Assembly: GCF_013426915.1 (NCBI RefSeq)
Contig: NZ_AP023182.1
Coordinates: 310,001-374,000, forward strand
Origin: Paraburkholderia sp. PGU19
GTDB taxonomy: Bacteria; Pseudomonadota; Gammaproteobacteria; Burkholderiales; Burkholderiaceae
Length of the DNA: 64,000 bases
Reading direction: 5' to 3'
The notes under the pieces are model-generated. The model was not told where the DNA came from and made no database searches. It saw nothing but the letters and a program-made list of their open reading frames with translations. Made by a program: the position numbers and the translations under genes. Of this stretch, positions 27,117 through 35,856 are shown in pieces (position 1 is the first letter of the stretch; every line of letters begins with the position of its first letter).

Positions 27117-27926
27117 TCACTTTGGGGCTTGTCCGTCACCCAGATACTGCTTCTCGAGGCGGCTGATCGTGCCGTCCTGTTTGAGTCGGGCGAGCGCGGA
27201 ATCGAGCGCCTGTAGCGTCCGTGTATCGCCCTTGCGCACGCCGATCACGCTGCCTGCAGCGAGAATGGACGGATCTTCGATACGCGGACCGACGAGTTCG
27301 AACCGTGCGCCTTGCGGCTTCGCGAGGAAGCCGAGCCGAGCCGCTGAGCCCAGCACAAGTGTGGCGTCGAGCCTGCTGTTGACGAGGTCGGCGTAAATGT
27401 TGTCCTGATCCTGATACTCGCGGACAAGGACGCCATGCGCTTCCCAGTTGGTCTTAACGAAGGTCGCTTCAATCGACCCTTGCAGCACGCCCACACGCTT
27501 GCCTGCAAGCGAGGCCGTGTCAGGCATGAGGCAACTGTCGCGCGCGGCAACGAGGCGAACGTCCGCCGGATAAATGGGCGGCGTGAAGTCCATCACGGCC
27601 CGCCGTGCCGCCGTTGGCGCCATCGCCGCGTTGATCGCATCGAACTTGCGCGCCTGCAAACCGGCTATCAGTCCGTCAAAGCTGCTTTCCACCCATACGC
27701 ACTTGACATTGGCTGCGGCGCACATCGCGTTACCGATGTCGATGTCGAGGCCAGCGAGATGGCCGTCGGGGAGCTTGTACTCATAGGGTGGATAGCTCGG
27801 ATCGGTGCCGAAGCGCAAGGTATCGGCAGCGAACACGCCGTTCATCGCGGGCATGGCAGCGGCCGTCACCAACAGCGTACGCGCGAGGCGCGAAAGGCCA
27901 CGCGCACGCATTTCGGGGTGCTTCAT
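27117..27926 (-). CDS. Polar amino-acid ABC substrate-binding protein (SBP_bac_3)
   Basis: 269 residues, signal peptide to about residue 33 (LVTAAAMPAMNGVFA). The mature protein has FGTDPSYPPYEYKLPDG, FDGLIAGLQARKFDAI, MDFTPPIYPADVRLVA and RVGVLQGSIEATF, the lysine/arginine/ornithine-histidine binding pattern. It lies 35 bases after the M20 hydrolase on the same strand. No permease or ATPase follows, so transporter partners must be elsewhere. Confidence 0.87.
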   Translation of the reverse strand: MKHPEMRARGLSRLARTLLVTAAAMPAMNGVFAADTLRFGTDPSYPPYEYKLPDGHLAGLDIDIGNAMCAAANVKCVWVESSFDGLIAGLQARKFDAINAAMAPTAARRAVMDFTPPIYPADVRLVAARDSCLMPDTASLAGKRVGVLQGSIEATFVKTNWEAHGVLVREYQDQDNIYADLVNSRLDATLVLGSAARLGFLAKPQGARFELVGPRIEDPSILAAGSVIGVRKGDTRTLQALDSALARLKQDGTISRLEKQYLGDGQAPK

Positions 27927-27961
27927 CGAAAACTCCTTCAGCGTGTTGAATTGAACCAGGA

Positions 27962-29116
27962 CTATGTCGCGCAGCGCTCGTGCACGAGCGCCACGAAGAA
28001 GCGAACGCCAAGAGGCAGGACGTCGTCGTTAAAATCGAACTCGGGGTGATGGCAATACACGCCACCCTGACCTAGCAGCGCGTACGCGCCGGGCCGTCGC
28101 AACAGAAATTCAGAAAAGTCTTCCGACCCATTGAGCGGCGCGAAATCGCGCAGGACGTTTTCTGCGCCGAGTATGTCCGCGGCAACGCTCGCCGCAGCCT
28201 CGGCCTGCTTGCGATGATTGATCGTCGCCGGGGAGCTGTTGCGGAATTCGACGGAGATCGAACATTCGCTGACAATGGCGATCCCCTCGCAGATCCCACG
28301 AATGCGTGACTTGGCCAGCGAGCGAACGTTTTCGTCGAATGCGCGCAGCGTGCCCGTCAGTTCCGCATGAGCCGGAATCACGTTTGGTGCGCTGCCTGCG
28401 TGCACACTGCCGATACTCAGTACAGCCGTCGCGTTGGGTTCGATCGAGCGGCTCACGACGGTCTGTAATGCGCAGATGAGTTGCCCGGCGGCCATCACAG
28501 GATCTTTCGTCTTCTCGGGCGCCGAACCATGCCCGCCCACACCGTCTATCCTGATCACGACTTCGTCGCACGAAGCCAGCATCGCGCCGTCGAGCACGCC
28601 GAACGTACCAGGGGGGAAATGTGGCGCATTGTGCAACGCGTAGATTTCGTCGTAGGCGAAGCGCGCTTCAAGTCCGTCGGCCAACATTGCATTCGCGCCA
28701 CCGCCCGTTTCCTCGGCGGGCTGAAACACGAGCACGACTGTCCCAGCGAAATCGCGGTTGCGGCTGAAGTGACGCGCGACGCCAAGCAACATCGCCGTGT
28801 GTCCGTCGTGTCCGCATCCATGAAACACGCCTTGCCGTCGCGAACGATGGAGCGGGCGACCTTCCTCTTCCATCGGCAGTGCATCCATGTCGGCGCGCAG
28901 CGCGATCGTACGCCCCCTCCCGCGCACCCCATGCACAACGCCGACCACGCCTGTACCGCCAATGCCGGTGTGCGTCTCGATGTCCCAGGCGCGCAGCTTT
29001 GCAGCGACGATCTCGCTCGTGCGGTGTTCGTCGAATGCCACTTCGGGGTGAGCATGTATGTCCCGACGCAATGCGACGAGTTCATCGATATCGATGTCGA
29101 CCGCGTTCATTGCCAC
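27962..29116 (-). CDS. M20-family amidohydrolase (hippurate hydrolase-like)
   Basis: 384 residues. Metal-site motifs of the M20D group are present: RADMDALPMEEEG, HGCGHDGHTAMLLG, FQPAEETGGGANAML, YALHNAPHFPPG and the C-terminal NGSEDFSEFL. Such enzymes release amino acids from N-acyl conjugates or act on indole-amino acid conjugates. It starts at a GTG with GGAGG 6 bases upstream. Co-transcribed with the amino-acid binding protein, suggesting use of N-acylated amino acids; divergent from the LysR gene. Confidence 0.87.
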   Translation of the reverse strand: MAMNAVDIDIDELVALRRDIHAHPEVAFDEHRTSEIVAAKLRAWDIETHTGIGGTGVVGVVHGVRGRGRTIALRADMDALPMEEEGRPLHRSRRQGVFHGCGHDGHTAMLLGVARHFSRNRDFAGTVVLVFQPAEETGGGANAMLADGLEARFAYDEIYALHNAPHFPPGTFGVLDGAMLASCDEVVIRIDGVGGHGSAPEKTKDPVMAAGQLICALQTVVSRSIEPNATAVLSIGSVHAGSAPNVIPAHAELTGTLRAFDENVRSLAKSRIRGICEGIAIVSECSISVEFRNSSPATINHRKQAEAAASVAADILGAENVLRDFAPLNGSEDFSEFLLRRPGAYALLGQGGVYCHHPEFDFNDDVLPLGVRFFVALVHERCAT

Positions 29117-29218
29117 TGTTTGCCTCCTTGTATACTCCGGGTTTTCGGCTGTGCCGCAGTTCGCATACTAGAGACCCGTTGGCAGCGGACGATTTCCAAT
29201 TTCTCATACTCATAGCTA

Positions 29219-30136
29219 ATGCTTATGGAACGAGGAACCCTCAAGACGATGCAGTTGCAAATGCTCGTTGCGATTGCCGAAAACGGCACGCTGATGGCCG
29301 CTGCCGATGCACTGAACGTGTCCCAGCCGGCAGTTACGAAGAGCATCAAGGAGCTGGAAGCACGCCTTGGGGTGCAGTTGCTGGAACGCAGCGGTGCAGG
29401 CGTGCGTCTCACGCGATACGGCGAAACGCTGTTGCGACGAGCCCGTGCCGTGATCGCAGAAATTGCCAGCGCGGAACGTGAACTCAAAGAGATGAAATCA
29501 GGCGTAGAGCGCACGCTGTCGCTCGGTGTCTCACTGCTGGCTTCGTCGATCGCGATGCCCGATGCACTGCGCGCCTTTCGTAAGCGGCTGCCCGATGTCA
29601 GGCTGAATGTGTACGAATGCCTCCCCACGCAGATCATCGATGGATTGCGCGACGGCTCTTTCGACCTGTGTGTGGCGTTTGTCGCCGACAGCGATGTAAC
29701 GGCGGAATACCGTGTGGTGCCGATCAGCGAATCAGCACAGGTTCTGGCCGTGCCGCGCGACGATCCGCTGACGGGCGAAACGCAGCTTGCGAACCTGACG
29801 GGCGCGCGCTGGCTGTACAACCATACTCGCGACAGTCTTCCTACCTTCTGGCGCGAGCTGTGCGGAAACAGGGCGCTAGCATTGCCGTCTCACGTGAACG
29901 TCTGCACGTCGCAACGGCTCTATGTGCAACTTGCCCAGGAACGCGGGACCATCAGCGTATGGCCTGAATTCCTGCTGGAGGAACAGATCAGGCTCGGACA
30001 TATGCATCGGCTGGAAACCGATGCCTGTACTTCGCGCCTTACCCTGGGACTCATGTATCGCCGGGATCTCGTATTGAGTACGAGTCTGGAGTATTTCATC
30101 GATTGTATCCAGCGCAAACCGGCCGGCGACCTATAG
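29219..30136 (+). CDS. LysR-family transcriptional regulator
   Basis: 305 residues. N-terminal HTH: MLVAIAENGTLMAAADALNVSQ then PAVTKSIKELEARLGVQLLER; the rest is a substrate-binding domain. It diverges from the M20 hydrolase operon across about 100 bases and is the likely regulator. The first ATG is 29219, but ATG 29249 (MQLQM) has a GGAACGAGGAA stretch upstream and gives a standard LysR N-terminus, so the start is uncertain by ten codons. Confidence 0.88.
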   Translation: MLMERGTLKTMQLQMLVAIAENGTLMAAADALNVSQPAVTKSIKELEARLGVQLLERSGAGVRLTRYGETLLRRARAVIAEIASAERELKEMKSGVERTLSLGVSLLASSIAMPDALRAFRKRLPDVRLNVYECLPTQIIDGLRDGSFDLCVAFVADSDVTAEYRVVPISESAQVLAVPRDDPLTGETQLANLTGARWLYNHTRDSLPTFWRELCGNRALALPSHVNVCTSQRLYVQLAQERGTISVWPEFLLEEQIRLGHMHRLETDACTSRLTLGLMYRRDLVLSTSLEYFIDCIQRKPAGDL

Positions 30137-30329
30137 CGCTGCTGCCAGTGCAGGTGGACGGAACCGGTCGAAAATTTCGTCATAACTACCCCGTTGGTCA
30201 TCTGTTTCACGCTCGCCCATGTTGGACGATGGGCTGATGTTCTCCTGCAAGGAGACATTCAAACGGCGTGGGCATGACGATGAACAATGTCAGCTTCTGG
30301 CCGAAAGCACCAATTCGATGGGCGTCGCC

Positions 30330-30825
30330 GAATCGGATGGGTTTGCAGCAGCCGCTTGCAGTGCGGCACCCGCCATCATCACCGATGCACGGGCCGCTGA
30401 CGCTTTTCACGAAGTCGGCCAGCGCCTGAATACCGGTTTTGCTCGCTGCATCCGAGCTCGCAGCAGCAATGGATACCATAGTGGTCGCGAAGAGCCGATG
30501 ACCCGAGACGGTCAGCGCCAGCCGATCTCGAACGCGCGCCCGAGGTTGTGCCGCACGATACTGTCAATACGTGGGCCGCACGCGCTCTGGATCGTGCCGA
30601 GCGTCGGATGCACCAACGTCTGGCCACCAGCCGTTTCGCATGCCTGGAGCAGGCGATCGCGCTGAGAGATGACAGTTCCACCGCCGGTGATGAGATCACC
30701 CTCAACCAGGAACCCGAACACTTTGAACTGGCGAGGACGCTTGCGAGATCTTCGAACCGCACGTCGCCGCGAAACGGATACGTATGGATCGAAGTCTCCA
30801 GAACAGGTGCAGCGGACTACTTCAC
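30330..30825 (-). pseudogene. Phage DNA-circularization protein remnant
   Basis: Pieces of one gene in shifting frames. ETSIHTYPFRGDVRFEDL, then after a shift near 30720 FGFLVEGDLITGGG, SQRDRLLQACETAGG, LVHPTLGTIQ and GRAFEIGW, match the N-terminal domain of Mu-like DNA circularization proteins (COG4228). Downstream, ASSDAASKTGIQALADF in another frame looks like its middle. Stops and frame changes show it is dead. Tail genes around it are missing. Confidence 0.6.
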
Positions 30826-30852
30826 GCGGTGTCGGTGATGGATCGCTCGCCC

Positions 30853-31176
30853 CTAATGGACATCGGATTTCCGCGCCAGGCCATCGACGCCGAGCGCGGC
30901 AAGGACCGCCTCACGCGTTTTTTCGTCCGGACAAAGCAGGATTACAAGGTCGCCCGACTTCGCCCTGAGCAGCGGCTCGGAAATAAGTTCGGTGACAGCG
31001 TCAATGTCATCCACCAGTCCGCAGTGGATGTCCAGTTCCGATTCGATGTCGCCGAGGGCCGAGGCGTCTCTGAGAGTCGTGCCCTGACGAATGATGACGT
31101 TGATCGTTTTGCGGCGGTAGGTGCACACGATCAGGTCACCGGTGATGCCTCGCACAACCTTGCTGGTTACTTTCAT
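30853..31176 (-). CDS. Unrecognised small protein
   Basis: 107 residues from ATG 31176 (MKVTSKVVRGITGDLIV), mixed alpha/beta pattern, with a closing segment SGDLVILLCPDEKTREAVLAAL broken by charged residues. Only a weak GAG lies before the start. Sits just upstream of the phage remnant on the same strand. I know no family for it; codon pattern looks coding. Confidence 0.45.
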   Translation of the reverse strand: MKVTSKVVRGITGDLIVCTYRRKTINVIIRQGTTLRDASALGDIESELDIHCGLVDDIDAVTELISEPLLRAKSGDLVILLCPDEKTREAVLAALGVDGLARKSDVH

Positions 31177-31472
31177 TTTTTTCTCGACGCCATGAGTGCA
31201 GCGGGAAAAGTCGAAACGCGGCAACCGTGTATTTTTCCCGCGTGCATCGAGTGCGTCTGTTGCAAACCGCACATCAGATGGATATGGGTCGAAAGATGCA
31301 AATTCAACCAAACTCATCGGCTCACGCGATGCAGTGCGTTGCCTTTGAGAACGCCCTGCTCGCCGCTTGCGATCGGACTTATGCGCACGGCCTTGCTCGC
31401 AGCGCTGATGTTCGTCGGTATCGGTTGCGGCTGGTTCCTGTGTCTTGCGATCCCGGCAGGTGATCTGTGGAA

Positions 31473-31640
31473 ATGGTCAGGATCTGGGTCGGTGCAGTGG
31501 CACTCGTCGCGATCTATCTGTTCATTTGCACCGCGTCTCTCACACGTTTGTCAGCGCAGCGACGCCGGAGTTGTGACCCGAGGCGTGCCGCTCACGCCTG
31601 TTCACGTTGCAACCTACATCGCTTCCGGGGAAAAACTTAA
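31473..31640 (+). CDS. Possible small membrane protein
   Basis: A 55-residue frame starting MVRIWVGAVALVAIYLF, one clear membrane segment, then a basic tail with several cysteines. AGGTGA lies about 13 bases before the ATG. An overlapping frame from 31381 (MRTALLAALMFVGIGCGW) also starts with a membrane-like segment. Either could be a small phage or membrane protein; neither is recognised. Confidence 0.3.
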   Translation: MVRIWVGAVALVAIYLFICTASLTRLSAQRRRSCDPRRAAHACSRCNLHRFRGKT

Positions 31641-31869
31641 GCGATACAGAAAAAAGGCCAAATTTGTATCAATTCGTAACACTTTCCTTAGTCATATTCA
31701 GACAAATACTGCAGTGGTATTCTCCGTGCGCAAATTCTCCCGTGCATCGGTGAGGTCACTCGTTATATGTGTCGTAACTGTGAAATTGCGCACTATTCAT
31801 GTGCAGATTCCAGAATGAATTGCGCGCGTACCCCAAGCCGCAGCCAGGCCATGCTGTGTGGAGAACTGA

Positions 31870-33024
31870 ATGTTTTTCGATGAGCTAAGCAATGACGAAT
31901 GGGCGCAACTGTCAGCGCTCGTTTCCGACGAGCCGGCTGTCCGCCTGAACCGACGCGGACGGCCCCGCGCCGAACCCCGTATTGTGGCGAATGCCGTCCT
32001 GTGGATCTTGGCAACTGGCGAACCGTGGTCGAAGCTTCCGGGCCGCTATCCGTCAGGCCCTACGTGCCGTCGCCGCTTTGAAGAGTGGCACGCCAGCGGC
32101 ACGCTGGCCGAGATGATCCGCCTGCTGATGCTCAACGGGCGCACGTTCGCCTACATTCCCGAGCCGACGACGCATGCCGAGCCAAAGCCGACGCCCGTGG
32201 CCGAAGCATCGAAGCCGCGCGACGAATTCGCGCGCGGCGTCTACTGGAAGAGCCCCGACACATGGCAATCGGCGTCGCGCGACTCGAGCACCGCGGGCGG
32301 TTCGCCGTCGGGCTGGCGCGCGCTTGCGCCGATGGCCGACATCACGCGCCAGCTCGTGGGTTCGGCGGCCGTCGAGACGGGGCCGTGTGCGAACGCAGCG
32401 GGCGCTTCCGGTGCCGAGCCCGACAAACGTGAACCGCACGACGACCGAGCGGCACCGGCCAAAACCCAGCACAAGCCGCTGTCGATGAGCTTGACGGTAC
32501 CGCGCGGTCCGCAGGTTGCGGACGGTCAGGGTTACGTGATTTATGTGGCAGCAGAGCGGGTGCCCAACGATAGGTTTCGCGCGTCGGCAGAGATCCGGAA
32601 GGACGGCATGCGCGTCGAGCGTTCAGGCCTGATCGGTCCGCGTTTCGTCGATGCCGACGCCGCGCATCGTTTTGCGCACGACTGGGCGCGTCAGTGGATT
32701 GAACGCGAGTGCCGCGCGCAGGAAGCCACGTCAGGACTGCACGCGACTCAAATGGCGCGGATGCTTGCGTATGCGCCGAAAGTCGCGGTCAATGTAAGGC
32801 CGGTGGCACGCGCGATGCCCGAACTTACGTCGACGCCCGCGCTCTCCACCTCGAATGCGGCCGCATCCGTCGCGTCGGGCAATCCGCATCGGCCGCAGCA
32901 TCTGAATGCGATGCCATTGCGCCGCTATCCGTCCGATGTCGCCAAGGACAGTCGGGTGAGAGTTATCGAAAATGATGGCGCTAACGCGCAAACGTTTGCT
33001 TCCGTTTGGAGCCGGTCGTTTTAG
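31870..33024 (+). CDS. DUF4096 (IS5-type transposase N-terminal) domain fused to a novel C-terminal domain
   Basis: 384 residues. Residues 1-80 resemble the DUF4096 head of IS5-family transposases: LSNDEWAQLSALVSDEP, NRRGRPRAEPRIVANAVLW, TGEPWSKLPGRYPSGP, CRRRFEEWHASGTL. No DDE catalytic domain follows. Instead there is a low-complexity linker and a second domain at about 215-285 (GYVIYVAAERVPND, RFVDADAAHRFAHDWARQW). Similar fusions are, to my memory, widespread in Burkholderia and annotated 'transposase', but loss of the catalytic part points to a domesticated DNA-binding protein. No inverted repeats seen. Confidence 0.7.
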   Translation: MFFDELSNDEWAQLSALVSDEPAVRLNRRGRPRAEPRIVANAVLWILATGEPWSKLPGRYPSGPTCRRRFEEWHASGTLAEMIRLLMLNGRTFAYIPEPTTHAEPKPTPVAEASKPRDEFARGVYWKSPDTWQSASRDSSTAGGSPSGWRALAPMADITRQLVGSAAVETGPCANAAGASGAEPDKREPHDDRAAPAKTQHKPLSMSLTVPRGPQVADGQGYVIYVAAERVPNDRFRASAEIRKDGMRVERSGLIGPRFVDADAAHRFAHDWARQWIERECRAQEATSGLHATQMARMLAYAPKVAVNVRPVARAMPELTSTPALSTSNAAASVASGNPHRPQHLNAMPLRRYPSDVAKDSRVRVIENDGANAQTFASVWSRSF

Positions 33025-33105
33025 CATCCGCGCATGGGTTGCACACTGGCTGAAGATCCGGCTCGCCTTGTTGTCTGATCCGCGATGCCTCAGCCGACGT
33101 TCAGA

Positions 33106-33280
33106 TTTCGTCCTTCGCGACATCTACTTTGGACCCAAGGCGCCGGCCGGGAAAGAAGCGAACTGGGTACAGACCGTGCCTGACAAGGGCTATCTCATGA
33201 TCCTGCGCCTCTATAGCCCCAAGGGGGCTTTCTTCAACCAGACCTGGAGGCCCGACGATCTCGAACGCATTGCACAATAG
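33106..33280 (+). pseudogene. DUF1214-protein C-terminal remnant
   Basis: In frame up to the stop at 33280, IYFGPKAPAGKEANWVQTV, PDKGYLMILRLYSPKGAFF and TWRPDDLERIAQ match the C-terminal end of DUF1254/DUF1214 proteins (normally about 350 residues or more). What precedes 33105 in the frame is not homologous, so only the tail survives. Confidence 0.6.
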
Positions 33281-33344
33281 AAAATCGGCGGTGGCCGGTG
33301 TACTGCTCACTTCAAACTGATCCAGTGATAGACCACCACCGAAG

Positions 33345-33450
33345 TTAAAAGCCGACGTTCAAACGACCAACAAACGGCGTATTCGAAGGACTCAATTGTT
33401 CGGACCCGGAAATAACGGTTCGGATCGGCGTCACACCCAAGGCCCCGTCA
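33345..33450 (-). pseudogene. Possible outer-membrane protein C-terminal remnant
   Basis: The minus strand reads GALGVTPIRTVISGSEQL then PSNTPFVGRLNVGF and a stop. A terminal phenylalanine with alternating hydrophobic residues is the outer-membrane beta-barrel signature. Upstream sequence in the frame is not barrel-like. A fragment only, family not determined. Confidence 0.3.
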
Positions 33451-33599
33451 GACGCGCACGACCGAAGTACTCGTAGAGATGCCGGGGTGGATAGTGCCCG
33501 CGCCTGCTTCGCCTGGCTTTGTACTTGTTGTGTCCACCCCGTTCGATGCTGCCTCGCCATTGCACTCATTGCGGGCGCAGTCGCGCCAGGCAGCTTACG

Positions 33600-33779
33600 T
33601 TAACGGCCCCGCGCATCTCTGTGGCGACGACGACCGATCGTCTCCCAGAGCTTTTTCGCCTGCGCCTGTGAAAACCGCGGGTGCTCATCCCGTTGAGCTT
33701 GAGATTCCCCGTGGGCTGTGTCATCAGGGGCGCCTGTCACTGGACGCCGCCTGAAGATATCAGAGAACTTTCGGACCAT
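33600..33779 (-). CDS. Small hypothetical protein
   Basis: A 59-residue basic frame (MVRKFSDIFRRRPVTG ... FSQAQAKKLWETIGRRR) whose ATG 33779 has GGAGG 5 bases upstream. No known family. The ribosome site is the main support. Confidence 0.3.
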   Translation of the reverse strand: MVRKFSDIFRRRPVTGAPDDTAHGESQAQRDEHPRFSQAQAKKLWETIGRRRHRDARGR

Positions 33780-34506
33780 AGCAACCTCCGACACGGCAGT
33801 TGCGCCGTATTAGCAGTGTACGCCGTTCGTCGGGCCATGCGCGCTCAGCGCTCCCACCGCCGGCGCGCCCCTCTCCTGTCGGTTCGCTCTTGCAGCCATC
33901 CTCTTGCAGAGGCCATGCGACGAACGTCCTGCCTCAGTATGCGTGTCACTTTGGCACGTCCGCCTGCCGTCACTCGATCCTTCGCATTGCCTGGTGTCGA
34001 CCCGTCGCCACTGCTCGTGCTGCCCCCGTCGCAAAGGGCACGTATCAGGGTCCACCTTTCGCTCGACGGGACCAATCACGGGCAGTATGCCGACCATAGC
34101 CGACATTGGGAGGGGCTCGGTACTACGTCAGCGATGTGGCAGATTGCTGACGTTAGCGGCATCGGTCCACATCAGGAAGTTCTTCGGACGTGAGCAGCGA
34201 TATGCCTGTTCCTCAATCAGCGCTTCTATGTACAAGTTGTTCACACTCGCACCGAATCCCGATCCCATCTCGCACTGCCCTATCAGCATCATCTCCACGT
34301 AACGTCAATGTTCGGCACTTGAATTGTGTTTGACGGCTATTCCGTCCAAGACTGGTTCGCCCCTCGAGCGACAGGCGCACGCACATGTGGCAATGATTCC
34401 GCCCGAACCTGACGATTCTCTTCAAGTCGAGGGTCACAGTCCCGAGCGTTCCAGCATGTCCCACATTCAGTGCACCAAACCTCGCGAACAAAAAATCGTG
34501 ACTGCT
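33780..34506. other. Region without a supported gene
   Basis: About 700 bases before the bufferin operon. Open frames in all directions lack family similarity and ribosome sites. It follows a cluster of gene remnants and may be decayed sequence. Confidence 0.45.
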
Positions 34507-34532
34507 GTAACCGCCAGTCAGCTCCCCGCGAA
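34507..34532 (+). promoter_or_regulatory. ECF sigma-F-type promoter, GTAACC-N16-CGAA
   Basis: GTAACC at 34507-34512, exactly 16 bases, then CGAA at 34529-34532, which is the -35/-10 arrangement I recall for promoters of the ECF factor SigF (Caulobacter). It predicts a start near 34540 and a leader of about 45 bases to the bufA ATG. I looked at other GTAACC occurrences in the window (about 26161 and 42671) and neither has CGAA at this spacing. Confidence 0.7.
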
Positions 34533-34586
34533 TTAGCTCATGTATCCGCTACGGATACCTACCATCTCAACCACTGGAGAAGATCC

Positions 34587-34898
34587 ATGTCCGCAAAAAC
34601 CACCGTTAGCACCGCCCTGCTCGCAGGCGCAGTTGCAAGCCTGCTCGCATCGGTTGCTCATGCCGCACCGCTCACGAAGGCAGAAGTGGACGCCGCTGTC
34701 GGTGCCCACAAGGAGAAATGTTACGGCGTCGCACTGAAGGGGCAAAACGATTGCGCGGCGGGTCCCGGCACAACCTGCCAGGGCACTTCGACAACCGATT
34801 TTCAGGGCAACTCATGGAAGTTCGTCCAGGGCGGCACCTGCACGAGCATCCAGGTGCCGGGCGGCACACACGGCTCGCTCACGCCGACCAAGTCCTGA
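34587..34898 (+). CDS. bufA: Bufferin precursor peptide (DUF2282)
   Basis: 103 residues. A signal peptide ([19 protein letters not shown], residues 7-25) is followed by a core with four cysteines: [21 protein letters not shown] and GGTCTSI. This DUF2282 pattern is that of bufferins, exported ribosomal peptides whose cysteines are modified by an MNIO enzyme and which bind copper. GGAGAAGATCC precedes ATG 34587; the frame opens upstream at 34470 without homology. First gene of the operon, under the sigma-F-like promoter. Confidence 0.85.
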   Translation: MSAKTTVSTALLAGAVASLLASVAHAAPLTKAEVDAAVGAHKEKCYGVALKGQNDCAAGPGTTCQGTSTTDFQGNSWKFVQGGTCTSIQVPGGTHGSLTPTKS

Positions 34899-34932
34899 TC
34901 GCGCGGCCAACGACGAGAGGAACAGGACGGTC

Positions 34933-35856
34933 ATGAACGATTCCACCAGAACAGCGGGCGCATGCGCTTTCGGCCGTCCTTGCCGCACGAGTCCCGCCAT
35001 GCCCGGGCTCGTCGGTACCAGTTTCAAGCACGAGCATCTCTCCGCGATCCTCGCGAACGGGCTGAAGGACGGGTTCTTCGAAGTTCACGCCGAGAATTAC
35101 ATGGGCGCGGGTGGCCCGCCGCATCGAGTATTGGCGGCGATCCGCGAGTCGTACCCGCTCTCGCTTCACGGCGTGTGCATGTCGATTGGCGGCCAGGATG
35201 CGCTCGACGTTCAACACCTCGCCCGCTTTCGAGGCCTGGTGGATCGCTATGAGCCAGCGTTCGTCTCCGAGCATCTCGCGTGGTCGTCGCATGGAGGGGC
35301 ATTCTTCAACGACTTGCTGCCCTTGCCGTACACGAGCGATACGCTCGACAGGGTGTGCGACCACATCGACCAGGTTCAGGATTTCATCCGGCATCGAATC
35401 CTGCTCGAAAACCCGTCCACGTATGTTGCGTTCGGATCGTCGACCATGAGCGAGCCTGATTTCATTCGCACGGTCGCGCAACGGACCGGGTGCGGTTTGC
35501 TGCTGGACGTCAACAACGTCTTTGTCTCTGCGATCAATCACGGCTATTCTGCCCACGCGTATCTTGCGGAGTTTCCACTCGAACACGTGGGAGAAATCCA
35601 TCTCGCCGGCCATAGCGAGCAGTACGACGACGAAAACGCGCTACTGCTCATCGACAGTCATGACCGTGCCGTCGCCGATCCCGTCTGGAGCCTCTACGGG
35701 CAGGTCGTGTCACACATCGGGCCAATCCCGACGCTGATCGAATGGGACAGCAATCTGCCTGCGTGGTCCGAGTTGCAGGCGCAGGCTCTCGCGGCGCGGC
35801 GGATCGTCACGGAACGCGCGTTACCCCCACTGGAGGGCGCTCGCCGTGCAGTCTGA
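34933..35856 (+). CDS. bufB: MNIO-family (DUF692) peptide-modifying enzyme
   Basis: 307 residues, DUF692 TIM-barrel. Candidate iron ligands are visible: SEHLAWSSH, RILLENPSTY, LLLDVNNVFVS, EIHLAGHSEQ, DSHDRAV and TLIEWDSN. MNIO enzymes use two or three irons and oxygen to convert cysteines of a partner peptide into heterocycles. Start ATG 34933 is 34 bases after bufA with an AGGA-type site. Its end overlaps bufC by 11 bases, so the two are translationally coupled. Confidence 0.9.
   Translation: MNDSTRTAGACAFGRPCRTSPAMPGLVGTSFKHEHLSAILANGLKDGFFEVHAENYMGAGGPPHRVLAAIRESYPLSLHGVCMSIGGQDALDVQHLARFRGLVDRYEPAFVSEHLAWSSHGGAFFNDLLPLPYTSDTLDRVCDHIDQVQDFIRHRILLENPSTYVAFGSSTMSEPDFIRTVAQRTGCGLLLDVNNVFVSAINHGYSAHAYLAEFPLEHVGEIHLAGHSEQYDDENALLLIDSHDRAVADPVWSLYGQVVSHIGPIPTLIEWDSNLPAWSELQAQALAARRIVTERALPPLEGARRAV

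Noticed and set aside
33681..34193. Plus-strand frame of 170 codons before the bufferin operon
   Set aside because: Arg/Ser/Pro-rich with no family similarity and no ribosome site, so not called.
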